Source: Portulaca oleracea (taxonomy: Eukaryota > Streptophyta > Magnoliopsida > Caryophyllales > Portulacaceae). From it: a stretch of DNA of 64,000 nt. Shown one piece after another: positions 43,414 through 53,998 of this stretch (its first letter is position 1; each line of letters begins with the position of its first letter). The position numbers were made by a program, and so were the translations under genes. Below the pieces are notes generated by a model. That model was not told the origin of the DNA. It did no database searches and was given only the letters and a program-made list of their open reading frames with translations. The DNA lies in NCBI GenBank assembly GCA_029582165.1, contig CM055881.1, forward strand, positions 28,762,094 to 28,826,093, given 5' to 3'.

Positions 43414-44493
43414 TGTTAGGATTCTCAGGACGTAGTTAGCAGACAAACAATAATAAGGGCGAAAAATAAATAAAGATTCAACACAAGGAATTAACGTGGA
43501 AAAACCCAAACCGGGAAAAAAACCCCGAACGATGCACTATCAGAGGATTACAACAGTGTTTCAGAGATTCCCAGACCTCCACAATCTCTCACAACCTCCC
43601 TAGAGTTACAACCTGAGAACTCAACACTCACAGATGAGCCTCACACAACTCCCTCAGGGACACAGAGATTACAGGTCAATCTCTTGTGGTATAAGATGAA
43701 ACACTCTCAATTGCTATATAAATAAACCTAGCACCTAGGCTCTATTTATAGTACAAGGCTGACACAATTTTAGGATTAATAGAGTCCCTACAGCAAAGGA
43801 ATTACAAAAAAAGAAGTGGAACAAATCACAATTTTGCAAAGAAATAGCCCACTTGTTTCTTGAGAAGAGATGGGAAACATGCTCAATATCATTTGATTGA
43901 ATAGTTGACCCAGCCCCTTGTTGTTTGACGAAACCCTCCACTTCAATTGGTATTTTTTCACGAAAAGCAGACATGAGATAACAAATCGGTAGCTTCACTA
44001 AGATTTGAAAAGCTGTCCGAATTCAATTTGATTATGTTTTGCCTCTTCCTCAGAGAAAGAAGATCAAACAATTCACAATAATTGTAATTGCGGATCGGAT
44101 CATCCATATAATATACAAAGAGAAACTCCAGATATTTGATATCTTTCTCTTTGAATGAGATCTTAATTCCAGCGACGGTTTCATTAGATATCTTACAACT
44201 AGAATCCCTCTTTTTTCCGATCCAGTTCCTCCACCACCGTGAACCCCAGTTAGATTCAGGCATGATACACTTTTTAGTTATTGGAAGAAACCAAGTACTC
44301 TCTTTCGGATCCAGGAAACAACTCTCAAAAATCTTTTTTCCTTTTGGAAGATAGAGGAGCGAACCAATCAGCCTATTGATATTGGAAGACCCAAAGGATT
44401 TTTCCAACAATCTGATTCCCACTCAAACTCTTCTACCTTGCTCCCCAAGAGACAGAGACCAACCCAAAATTGGTCTCCACATTCAACCCAACA
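43414..44493 (-). repeat. 5' LTR of the TR-GAG element, split by chloroplast DNA
   Basis: 43414-43828 and 44405-44493 align with the other LTR almost perfectly; the intervening segment is ycf2-derived. The break falls in the AAATCAACAATCTG word of the intact LTR. Confidence 0.92.
43829..44404 (-). pseudogene. ycf2: Nuclear insertion of chloroplast ycf2 (NUPT)
   Basis: The minus strand encodes [20 protein letters not shown], then [56 protein letters not shown] and [18 protein letters not shown]. All are characteristic of the large plastid protein Ycf2. About 576 bp, a small internal piece of a gene usually over 6 kb, is present. A one-base loss near 44005 (TTCAAATC where ycf2 has TTCGAAATC) shifts the frame. 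It lies inside one LTR with no flanking plastid genes, so it is a nuclear copy, not an organelle contig. The edges show only a CA overlap with the LTR, suggesting end-joining repair. Confidence 0.92.
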
Positions 44494-45610
44494 ATTTGTA
44501 AAATTGAATGAGACAAATTTGGATAATCAAATTTTGATAAATTGTACAACTTTTTTTGATCGCCCAAATCGTACAAAAATTAAACTTGTAGTAAAGAAAA
44601 TCAGTAAAAACCACCGACGGGTTGAATAAGGTTATTCCGGCTTTTGTGGTCAATATTTAAAAGAGACCCGTAATTGGTAGCAGCAATTTTGTAGCATGAA
44701 TCCTCGAAACTATTCAATAATGTGGGCTATGCCCGCAAATTGTCGAAGAAAAAAAAAATCCTCAAATCCAATCATCGCCTGCCATGCATTTTGCCATGTC
44801 CCAATCCCAGAGCCAATCTCAATTCATCGACATGCTCATCATTGTTTTTCAAACACAATTTTTTTGCGTAGGGTTTCTTTCAAAAATTAATATAAAAAGG
44901 TCCGTGTGAAAATTAATAATAAAATAATCTTATGGAAAGTTAAGGTCACTCATTCATATCAATGTTAAAACAAAGCTTTCCTAAAAAAAAAAAAAAGTAA
45001 TGTTTAATGTTGATATGTAAATGCGTATTATACGCATATAGTTAAATGTGTTGTATTTTATCTATTTAAATTTTTAAGTTAGGGTATATCTGGCGTAAAG
45101 GAAAATTGTTTTCTAGAAAAATAATCTTCCTTGTAAAATGATTTTCAAAAGAAATTATAAAATGACTTTCCCAACCATTTAAAAAAATTAGAAAAATAGT
45201 TGGAAAATTAAAAAAATATGAAGTGGTTACTAAAATGGTTGGTTTTCCCAACCATTTTAAATGAGTTGGAAAAAATAGCCAGTAATACACACTTTTTTAG
45301 TAGTGGAGAGAGAGAAAAAAAAATGGGCAGCAATTATATGGTAGAACCGAGTGTACATAGCATGGTACACTCGGTATATATATGGGTAGGGTTTATATAC
45401 GCTTCACGTGAGATTTTGTGAGATTTTATTATGGACCCATTCCTTATCACGTGGATATTACTCGATCGTATCCTTCATTAGTCAAATTGTCTCCTTCTTG
45501 CACCACCGTTATTTGTCGTTCGTGTTCTTTCTTGGTCAACAATGGCAGGGAAACAGGGAACCATCAAGATCGAAGATGTTCCTGAATTAAGTAAACAATA
45601 ACCATTGACA
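44494..45610. other. No supportable gene
   Basis: AT-rich intergenic sequence. Around 45085-45250 a GGAAAATNGTTTTC word family is repeated in both orientations; similar words recur at 46615-46690. These may be the inverted ends of one large element enclosing the tandem repeat at 45627-46318. Confidence 0.4.
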
Positions 45611-45626
45611 TTGCAATAAGAATACA

Positions 45627-46318
45627 TTGGAGTACTTGAATACTGCATCAAAGATGGAAAAATATGCATTACATAATGGAAATTTTATTGACAAATTTGA
45701 ATTCTTGTGTTTGAATACTGCGTTGATGTTTTTGAAGAATGCATTCTATTTGGAAAAAAATGCACTACGCAGTGGAAAAAGTATGCATACTGCGTTGGAG
45801 AAGATGCATCAAATTTGGGAAAATCTACATTGAATAAGGGAAAGTATGCATTGCAAAATGGAAATTTTATCAACAAATATGCATTCTTGTATTTGAATAT
45901 TGCATTGATGTTTCCGAAGCATGCACTCAATTTGGAGAAAAATGCACCATCAAAGATGCACTCAATAGAATACATTGGAGTGCTTGAATATTACATCAAA
46001 GATTAGAAAGTATGCATTACATAATGGAAATTTTATCAACAAATTTGGATTCTTGTGTTTGAATACTGCGTTGATGTTTCTGAAGAATGCATTCTATTTG
46101 GGAAAAAATGCACTACGCAATGGAAAAAGTATACATACTGCGTTGGAGAAGATGCATCAAATTTGGGAAAATCTACATTGAATAAGGGAAAGTATGCATT
46201 GCAAAATGAAAATTTTATCAACAAATATGCATTCTTGTATTTGAATATTGCATTAATGTTTCCGAAGTATACACTCAATTTGGAAAAAAATGCACTACGT
46301 AGGGGAAAAAATTATCAA
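45627..46318. repeat. Tandem repeat: two 348-bp units, each of two related half-units
   Basis: 45627-45974 and 45975-46318 are near-identical head-to-tail copies. Inside each, the word ATGGAAATTTTAT starts two related halves (45677, 45858, 46024, 46207; the last reads ATGAAAATTTTAT). Spacing is therefore about 181, 166 and 183 bp. The open frames in both units are the same frame repeated. Confidence 0.85.
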
Positions 46319-48812
46319 CAAATATGCGTGTGGTTTTACTCTCCCATACACACTTAGCACCGTACACCGGGTGATATTTTATAATTTGCGAAAAATGGGG
46401 GTAGGAGAGAGAGAAGTGGAAGAGAGAAAAACGAGAGAGAAGATATTAAAACATGTGTATGAGAGAGAAAGAGAAATATTCAAATCGGTGCGTGAAAGAG
46501 AATAGTGGAGAGAGAACGAAGGGAGAGAGAATGAAAGACGAGAGAGAGAGTAGGGGAGAAAGGGAGAAAATTGTTTTCATTAAATTGAAGTTAAGAAAAT
46601 AATTTACAAAGGGGTGAGGGAAAATCATTTTCTTGGAAAATGGTTTTTGATCTCCATTTTCCGATCACTAAACATTAGAAAATGACTTTTATCCCAACGA
46701 AACACCCTCAGTTAAAATCAATCCTTAAGTAAGTAAAAAAAATAAAATGACCTTTTAATGTAATAGTTTATTTAAAATTTTTCTTTTTTGGTTTTCATGT
46801 GTAATTTGATTATAAAAAAAGATAGTATTTGAAGCCAGCTGCTTGCTTTGACTAACATGAAATGAATGTTTTCCGTAGTATAAAGTCTTCTAAATATTTC
46901 TTATGTTAATCGTTGAATTAATGATTGATTGATGTGATTGCTATACATGGGTGAGACGCAAGGTCACCATATTTTGATAGAGGATTATCTTGGAATTAAG
47001 GTCTCATTTTCTTAGAGCATGGGATGCATGTAGGGAATGTAAGTAAGGGTATATAAGTGTTGGTAAGTAAGATAAAGTAAGTAAAATAAGTCACATCAAT
47101 CTTATGATTCAAATATATGAGTTTTGAGGATTTATGCTGCAAAATTGCTCCACCGCCTAGGTGGTGCGCTGTCATCTTGGCTGGCACGATTGTGTTCGAC
47201 ATCGCGTGATGGTGGTGTTCATTTTCAGGAGCAATTGTTCGACAGATAGATCGAAACCTTGAGGGTTTGGGGTTGGCGGTTTGCACATCTTCTGGGGTTT
47301 TTTTGGTTTTTGCGACAACGACTATGGGTCACCAAGGCCGGAAAAGACTAAAATTGGAAGGTGAGTTGGTGGTGGTAACTGAGCTTTGTGTTGGTTTCCA
47401 TGGCTGCTCCATGCAAACAAAGAAGGAGAGAGCATAGGGAACTGGTGGTTTAGGAGGCTTGGCATAATAAAACTAGAGTAGGGTTTCTCGTCGATTTTTA
47501 GTTACCGAGCCTATGCTTATTTCCCTCTACAATAAGTTGGCTTTGTATATATCCGGTTTTATGGTTTATCCCAATAATATGTTCTTTCTGTTTCTTGTGG
47601 TACTCTTGTTTATGATATTATGGTATTAACATATGCTAACTGTGTGTTAATTTAGCATAGATATAGTCCAACATGGGTCGTGACACCTCAATATGGATGA
47701 TGTTTGAGGTGCAACATCAATCGTGTTGTAAGGACATAGTCTGTGTTCGAGTTCGAACTGCATTGAGTTGAATTTTTAGATTTTAAGCTTTAATAATTAT
47801 CGGGTGATTTTTATATTTTTACCAAAATATTGAGTAATCTTTCAATCAATATTGATTCCTTAGATCATGCAATTAAATCCTTAGATTATACTTTCTCAAA
47901 GGGAAGGATTTCATACTTGTCTCTTCCCTCCTCCCTTATAAATAGTAATAGTAATAGTAAGGGGAATTCCATTCTTCACCAACACTACTCACTCATTTTC
48001 CTCATTGTATTTATATTGTTAGAACATATTCTTGAATGTGTCAACAACAACACATTTAGGAAAGCTATGAGAGATCTAATCCCCTTGATCATAAGCTAGC
48101 CAAGTTGTACTCTTGAGTCTTTTTATGACCTAGTGAATACGTCTGAAGGGGACTGGTTATTAACCCTCAACTCTTAGCAACGTAAGGAAAATAACCATCT
48201 TATCGTGGCCATTTCTGTTTGTATACATAGAGACCCTTGCCTTTTAACCTACATTTTATCATAAACCCTCATATTTAGCCCTTAGCTAAAGGTATAATTC
48301 TATACCTTTTCCACGAAAAGGGTTTTACTTCATTTGAGAAATGATTGTGATGATGTAATATCCCGGTACATGGTTACAATGTGGCTTAAGGATTAAAATG
48401 ACTACTTATACCACCGAGGTACACTTTTCTTTCTTTTAGGAAACTCACTGTTAAGGACTCGTTAGTTAAATGTGCTTGACTGAGAGTAGCCCCATGATGG
48501 TTGATCTCCTGGAAAGTTTTCCTAGATAGTGTGTGAGTAAGGACAAAGCAAGCTGAAAAGACTTGTGTTAATTTTTGTGGCTATTCGTCGATCCTTAAAT
48601 CAGTTATCAGTAATATTTGTGACCCGAGAGGGGACGGGGCATTATAGATTGTGTGAGAACTAACTCGCGACCATATCCTACGCCAATGGATGAGAGACCC
48701 ATGGGTTGTTAGCTAGAAAGGAAAGATTATGGATTGGAATAATAGGTCAAAAGGATGAGTAAGTCAATCAGTATGAAGGCATAACAAGGATGTTGTGCCC
48801 TTAAATAGGGGT
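46319..48812. other. No supportable gene; GA-rich and dispersed-repeat sequence
   Basis: 46400-46570 is rich in GAGA words. 47150-47480 is less AT-rich and might be captured or gene-derived, but I recognise no protein. 48355-48650 is a dispersed repeat listed separately. Confidence 0.4.
48355..48650 (+). repeat. Dispersed repeat related to 49093-49245
   Basis: The segment with AAAATGACTACTTATACCAC, GGTACAC and AGTGTGCTTG-like words recurs, diverged, at 49093-49245 in the same orientation. The two copies flank the hAT MITE at 48813-49084. Probably both come from an old LTR or similar transposon. Confidence 0.55.
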
Positions 48813-49084
48813 TAGCGCTGGCAAAATTTCGTCTGACCCGAATTACCCGAATTGTCCGAACCGGAAAAAACCAGGTTTGGACATAGATTTTTCGTCCGAA
48901 TTTTGATATTGACCGAATATTCGGAAATAGAATTTCTCTTTTTTTTATTGTCCAAACCCGATTTTTGTTTCGTCCGAATTGTCCGACCCGGTTCGACCCG
49001 AAATAAAACTGGGTCCGGACATGAAATTTTCGTCCGAATTTGTCCGACCCGAATTTACCCGAACCCGAATTTTTGCCAGCGCTA
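48813..49084. mobile_element. hAT-type MITE with perfect 8-bp TSD
   Basis: The ends TAGCGCTGGCAAAATTTCG and the inverted TAGCGCTGGCAAAAATTCG define a 272-bp element. ATAGGGGT is exact at 48805-48812 and 49085-49092. The interior is packed with GACCCGAA/TCCGAA words in both orientations, typical of hAT subterminal repeats. No coding capacity. Confidence 0.9.
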
Positions 49085-49092
49085 ATAGGGGT

Positions 49093-49589
49093 AATGGTAG
49101 TACCTCAGTACATGGTTATCGTGTTGCTTAAAGTGATTGAAATGACTACTTATATCACTATGGTGCACCTTCCTTTTAGAAATCTCATATGTTGAGAACT
49201 CCTCAGCTAAGTGTGCTTGGTCGAGAGTAATCTCGAGATGGGTGAGGATAAAACACACTAAAAGGACCATTGGTAATTTGTGCTACATGAGAAAAATTCC
49301 GATTATAAAACATATTATAATCTTACTACAGTGAATTTCCACATTATTCACCTTAAAAACTTGTAACTTAAAACATCCAACCACGGAATCTTTTTAACAC
49401 TAATAACCACATCCTTATTTCCAGCACTAAACTTCTATATATGTAAATTAATTTCATGGTCAACTTAAAATACATGGCTAAATAAACTTGTAACTTATGT
49501 AGGTGTTCAATGGTGCACTTAAATATAAAAATAAATAAATACTTATCTGTGATTTTTCTTGCACGATCCTTCCACAACTACCTTATCCA
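49093..49589. other. Second copy of the dispersed repeat (49093-49245), then unassigned
   Basis: After the repeat there is AT-rich sequence with no recognisable ORF. Confidence 0.5.
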
Positions 49590-49861
49590 CAGGGGCGTAG
49601 CCAAGGGGGGTTAGCCAGAGCCATGGCCCCCCTATCACAGATAAAATCAAAACTATTTGCAAGAAATATCAAAGAAATATTTATAGAGTAGTGGTTATAA
49701 TCCATGTTTTCACACTTGATGTCAAGCGTTCAACTCTTCTTTGGAGCATTTTTTCTAGTTTTTCCTTATTATTTTTCAAAATCCGCTTCTTTTCTCCTCT
49801 TTTTTTGTTCTTCATATATACAAGTGGCTCACCCTAATAAAATGTTCTAGCTCCGCCTCTG
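49590..49861. mobile_element. hAT-type MITE with perfect 8-bp TSD (CAGGGGCG ends)
   Basis: The left end CAGGGGCGTAGCCAAG and inverted right end CAGAGGCGGAGCTAGAAC follow the common plant hAT consensus CAGGGGCGGAGC. CTTATCCA is exact at 49582-49589 and 49862-49869. 272 bp, non-coding. Confidence 0.92.
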
Positions 49862-50189
49862 CTTATCCATGGAATATCACCAATCTTGTATTGTCATTAT
49901 CAATTTTTCATCTATACCAAACACATGTAGATAAACAATTGATTAATAAACTTTTAATCATTAAACTTGCTCAATAAAACTTAACAAACTTGTACGGAAA
50001 AAAATGATTCTAATAAACTTGTATAAAATAAATTTATTTTTGCAATCCCTCTTGAATCTTGGATGTCCAATGTAACTCTTAGTCTCCTTCAATCTTGTCT
50101 AGTAAGATAGTTCTTAAGATTGTTGGGGATAATATTGTTTGACCGGCTTGAAATTTCATCACCTTTTCTTGGCTATTTGATCTTCTTGC

Positions 50190-50238
<49 letters not shown>

Positions 50239-50457
50239 CAAAATGGAGATTGAACTTAATAACTAAACGCTTATCTTGCTTGGATATTTGCTAAGAGTCA
50301 TGGACAAACACATTTTCCTTGAGAACTATTTACTATAACATATATGTTCATGCGGATAAAGCTTAGATACTTAACACACTTAAGATAAACTTGTTTCACA
50401 CTTGATTCACACAAGTATACCTACAGTCAAAACAAGAATTAGAGGTTATGATTATAT
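49862..50457. other. Intergenic with TA microsatellite at 50192-50237
   Basis: About 23 TA dinucleotides at 50192-50237. The rest is AT-rich without recognisable features. Confidence 0.6.
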
Positions 50458-50733
50458 ATGGAAGGTGCTGATCAGTCCTCCTTCCCTCTGCCCATGATTG
50501 GCCCATGTCTCCTATCCTCCCTTGGATATCAGCTGCAACCTACTAGCTCCTGGCTTCACAATGATAAGATCAAGGCAGTTGAGGCCTCCAGTTCCGCAGT
50601 AGCGACAAAGGATGTCCAGGATGCACTCCAAGGACAAATTGCTAGCCTCCAAAACACAGTGCAAAGCCTGCAACAGGTGATCTTGGCCGTTCAACAGGAG
50701 GTAAAGGCCCTTCAAGTCATTCGAACTGAATAG
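50458..50733 (+). CDS. Coiled-coil ORF of a truncated copia element
   Basis: A 91-codon frame starts MEGADQSSFPLPMIGPCLLS. Residues about 45-85 (ALQGQIASLQNTVQSLQQVI) form a clear heptad pattern of Leu/Ile/Val with Gln, a predicted coiled coil. It lies about 400 bp upstream of a polypurine tract and LTR, so it is likely the 3' remnant of an element-encoded protein, not a host gene. Codons past the stop stay rather open (Pro/Ser/Thr-rich to about 50855). Function unknown. Confidence 0.4.
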   Translation: MEGADQSSFPLPMIGPCLLSSLGYQLQPTSSWLHNDKIKAVEASSSAVATKDVQDALQGQIASLQNTVQSLQQVILAVQQEVKALQVIRTE

Positions 50734-52023
50734 AGCAATGCAACAGCTGTTCTGAAGGACATCGGTCGATCCGGCACGCCACCCATTCCAGCCTCTTCTG
50801 TGCCATCCTCAATCCCAACAACAGATGAATCCCTAGCCACCGACCCCCAGCCCTAAAAACTTTTTTCCTTCTGGTTTTTTTTGTGTGTTTCTTTTAAAAA
50901 CATTTTGCTTGCCAAACATTCCTCCTGTTTCCTTTTTGGATGAAAGCCAAAAAGGGAAAGATGAATCATGCATAGTTCCTTGCATGGATTGTGTTTCCTT
51001 GGATTGTTTTGAAATGTCTTCTTTTTGGGTCTGTAACACAAACATATTTTGTTGCCTTTTTATATATGCTTCTTATCTATCACATTTTCTATTACTATGC
51101 CTACATTAGTTTTTGTCTTTCACTCAAAAAGGGGGAGATTGTAGAACCCCTCTTGATACAGACAGAAGGACCTTGACCTCAGCATCTCAAGGACGTTCAC
51201 CATCCAGCAGCTCGAGGACGTCTAGCATAGACATTGCATTTTGACGTGAAAGACAAAAAGAGCAAAAATAGGGAAGTTTTCTGGAAACAATATTATCTGT
51301 TTTCTCTATCCTTTTTCTAACCAGACTAAATCGATTGCAACTATGTGAATTGTAGGAAACAATCGATTAAGAAATTGGAAAGAAAATAAAGATTGTATGT
51401 TTCGGGAATCTCGCAAAAGGGAAAGAAGATTGGAGCAAAATTGGAAGGAAAAAGCGAAGCACGAAGAAAGAAAGAATTCGGGCAAAATCAATCTCAACGA
51501 CTCTATTCTACTGATGACAATAATCTTATAAATAGAAGACATGGAAATCGAAGAACACCAACAACTCCAAAGAAGTAATCGGGTTATATAATAATCTTTG
51601 TGAGAGTTTTGTTTGAGTGAAATCAATTTCCTTAACAGACTTAGGTTTTGATTTGTCCGATTGTAATCGAATCCTAGACGGACTTAGGTTCGATTGGTGT
51701 TTGCACCAAAACAGTGCTTGGTGTGTGTTTACCCATAAACCTTTTTCGAAGTGTCCTCTGCAAGGCACTCTGCTTGATTGTAAACCTAAGGACGTTTAGC
51801 TTAGGCAATTTTCATATTAAGTCTGCATTATGTTCCAACTAAATAAAGGAAATTATTCAGTTATCTTTTTATTGTCCTTTATTTCAAGTTTACTTTGGTT
51901 CATCTAAAGTTGAATCTTAATATGAAAAGATTAAGACCCTAACGTCCTTTACCAGTGAGTATTTGTGCAAAAAATTTTATAACCCTATTCACCAGCCCCC
52001 TCCCCCTCTCTAAGGTTATTTTA
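50458..52023 (+). mobile_element. 3' portion of a copia element with its LTR
   Basis: The polypurine tract CAAAAAGGGGGAGATTG (51125-51140) precedes an LTR at 51140-52023 beginning TGTAGAACCCC and ending near CTAAGGTTATTTTAG. The arrangement is the same as in the element at 12355-16517. LTR blocks such as CTAACGTCCTT and the TTATAACCCTATTCACC region match the other LTRs here. No 5' LTR, gag or pol is present upstream, so the element is truncated. Confidence 0.7.
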
Positions 52024-52741
52024 GAATCGTATGCTCAAATGGCTGGAGAATGGCTCCTATTTACAGGAGACATTTTACACCCTTAACCCTTGGTCCTGAA
52101 AATCTACATGAGTAGATCCAATATCTTAAAGCTCTTAAAGCACAAGTCTCAGCAACACTATTAATAGTAGAATAGGTTATCCCTAGGGGTCTACACATGC
52201 CAATAGACAATGCTCATCACACAAGAGGAATTCACCCCAGCCACACATCAAAAGGGGAATAAAGTTATTTATTTATATGAAGATACTCCCTCTAAACTTA
52301 CCTTGACTGGCACTTCGACTAGATAAACTAAATCTAATACAATTGCAAAACCTAGTATACAAGGAAATATAAATAATTTCCTAATAAAATTAATAAATAA
52401 AATATGTTATCAATAATCTAGACAATTTTAAGACACAATCCTAAGATACTGATATTAAAGTTCGGGGGAGTGTGTGGTATGGGAGGTTGTGATCCCGGGA
52501 TTTCTATCTTCTCTTGTACTCTACCAATTTAGTGGATTTATGTTGCTCCTCGTCTACTATTTTTTTTCAATTATTTGAGATTCCAAGTTAAACCTTCATC
52601 TCCCTATTTTATCGATCTTGTATTTATTTCCTCAATATTATATTATTATCCTATTACACACTAAATCTTTCTCAATAATATAATCAAGTAAGTTATTTGA
52701 GATAATAATATAATATTGGAAAAATATTTTCTCAATATATA
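52024..52741. other. No supportable gene
   Basis: AT-rich intergenic sequence; nothing recognised. Confidence 0.5.
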
Positions 52742-52879
52742 TGTTCTTTGGATTGGATAAAATGAGTTTTGGATAGATTGGATTGGATTGGTTTGAATTG
52801 GATTGTATAAGTTATGATGCTTTTTTGGGGCATTGTATTTTTAGAGAGGATGCTTTTTTGGGGAATTGTGTAAGGTTTG

Positions 52880-53814
52880 TGTTGGGGCCCTTGAAGGGAG
52901 GGGGTGAATATGTTTGTTATAGAGTTCTGTACTTACAAACACAAGGACGTTAATAGCATTTGAATGAACTGAATAAAGCTTCTTTATTGAATAAACGTTG
53001 AGGTACAAGAGAAATAGAGGAGGTTAGGGAACTCAGCAGAATCAAGACAGTGAGGTCCTTGATGACTTCTTATAAGAACAGAAACTGAGATTCAGTTTCT
53101 GTTGAGGGGCCTCATAGACGAGGCTTGTGATGAGGGGCCTCACAGATGAGACAGAGAGAAGGGACCTCACAGACGAGGCTTGTGATGAGGGGCCTCTCAG
53201 ATGAGGCAAAGAGGAGGAGCCTCACAGACGAGCCAGAGAAGAGGGGCCTCACAGATGAGGAAGAGAAGAACATGACATATTACAATGGATATCAAACTCA
53301 TAAAGCCTTTGTACATCAAGGCTCTGCTACAAAACACCTCACCAACATAGTTGGCTACATAACTCACCAAGATCCTTGATTACACCTCACCAGAAGTACC
53401 TTACTGGCTACATAACTTTCCAAGGACTCATTGGCTACACTCAGAAATCTCACCAGATTTCCTACACTCGATTACTTGCTTGGAATCGACTTCTTGAGAG
53501 AGAGAGACAGTCGAGCTTTATATAGATGCTTGAGGCTCCAATACAACGACTATTTTGAAGTTTTCTTAGCTAGTGATCTTTTCCATAATTGCTTGATCTT
53601 CTATCTTCTTTCTTTTGGCAGCTTCAATCTTTGCTCAATCAAGTGTAATCTGCGAGAATATATATCAGAATAAATATATATAATTTTGGAGAATATTCTG
53701 AAGATAAGACAGAGATTTCAAGATACTTCCCTAATTTATTCTTTCAAACAAAACTTTCTGGCCATTGTGGAGGTCCTCGTTGCTGATGTTGTGGAGGGCA
53801 TCACAATTTCTACA
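52880..53814 (-). mobile_element. Solo copia LTR with perfect GTTTG duplication
   Basis: In element orientation it starts TGTAGAAATTGTGATGCCCT and ends GGGGCCCCAACA-type sequence. GTTTG is exact at 52875-52879 and 53815-53819. It is homologous to the LTRs of the 12355-16517 element in inverse orientation (CCTCCAC, GGTACAAGA, GGACGTTAATAGCA blocks). It lacks an internal region. It inserted into the small MITE around it. Confidence 0.9.
53104..53271. repeat. 27-28-bp minisatellite inside the solo LTR, six units
   Basis: Units follow GAGGGGCCTCACAGACGAGG plus a variable 7-8-bp tail. Alternating GACGAG/GATGAG versions suggest amplification as dimers. The sister LTRs at 12355 and 15572 have only a single GGGGCCTCAC-like unit (inverse orientation). 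Confidence 0.85.
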
Positions 53815-53998
53815 GTTTGGATGGATTGGATTGGATTGTAAAGAGTTACCAATCCAAAGAACAAAACATATATATGTGTTACAATAGGATAAATAATTTA
53901 CAAAGACAAAGTTTAAATTCAATTCAAACCCACTCGTTAAATGAGAATATGATCAAAGACATTTTTAATTATTTTATAAAGATCAAATTTAAATTATT

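Larger units (their letters stand above)
41292..44493 (-). mobile_element. Young copia-derived TR-GAG element (gag-protease only)
   Basis: The direct LTRs are 41292-41793 (3') and 43414-44493 (5', enlarged by a chloroplast insert). They begin TGTTGGGTTGAATG and end TCCTAACA in element orientation. The primer site AGTGGTATCAGAGC and polypurine tract AAGTGGGAGAT sit at the expected junctions. Aligning the LTRs by eye, I find two substitutions in about 502 bp. Flanks CTTTG and ATTTG are a 5-bp duplication with one mismatch. The 1.6-kb interior holds a single 487-codon ORF and lacks integrase, reverse transcriptase and RNase H. Movement would need enzymes from an autonomous relative. Confidence 0.9.
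52742..53863. mobile_element. Small MITE split by a solo LTR
   Basis: TGTTCTTTGGATTGG at 52742-52756 is exactly inverted at 53849-53863. Removing the solo LTR and one GTTTG leaves about 180 bp of GGATTGGATT-rich sequence, similar in part to 7479-7643. The superfamily is unclear. Confidence 0.75.

Noticed and set aside
44136..44354. 72-codon plus-strand frame in the ycf2 insert
   Set aside because: It is the complementary strand of ycf2 coding sequence.
45707..46357. Two similar open frames of about 100 codons that could look like duplicated genes
   Set aside because: They are the same frame of a tandem DNA repeat and lack any recognisable domain, codon bias or promoter.
50885..51176. Cys/Phe-rich frames before the 51140 LTR
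   Set aside because: They fall in the non-coding tail of a retrotransposon next to its polypurine tract.
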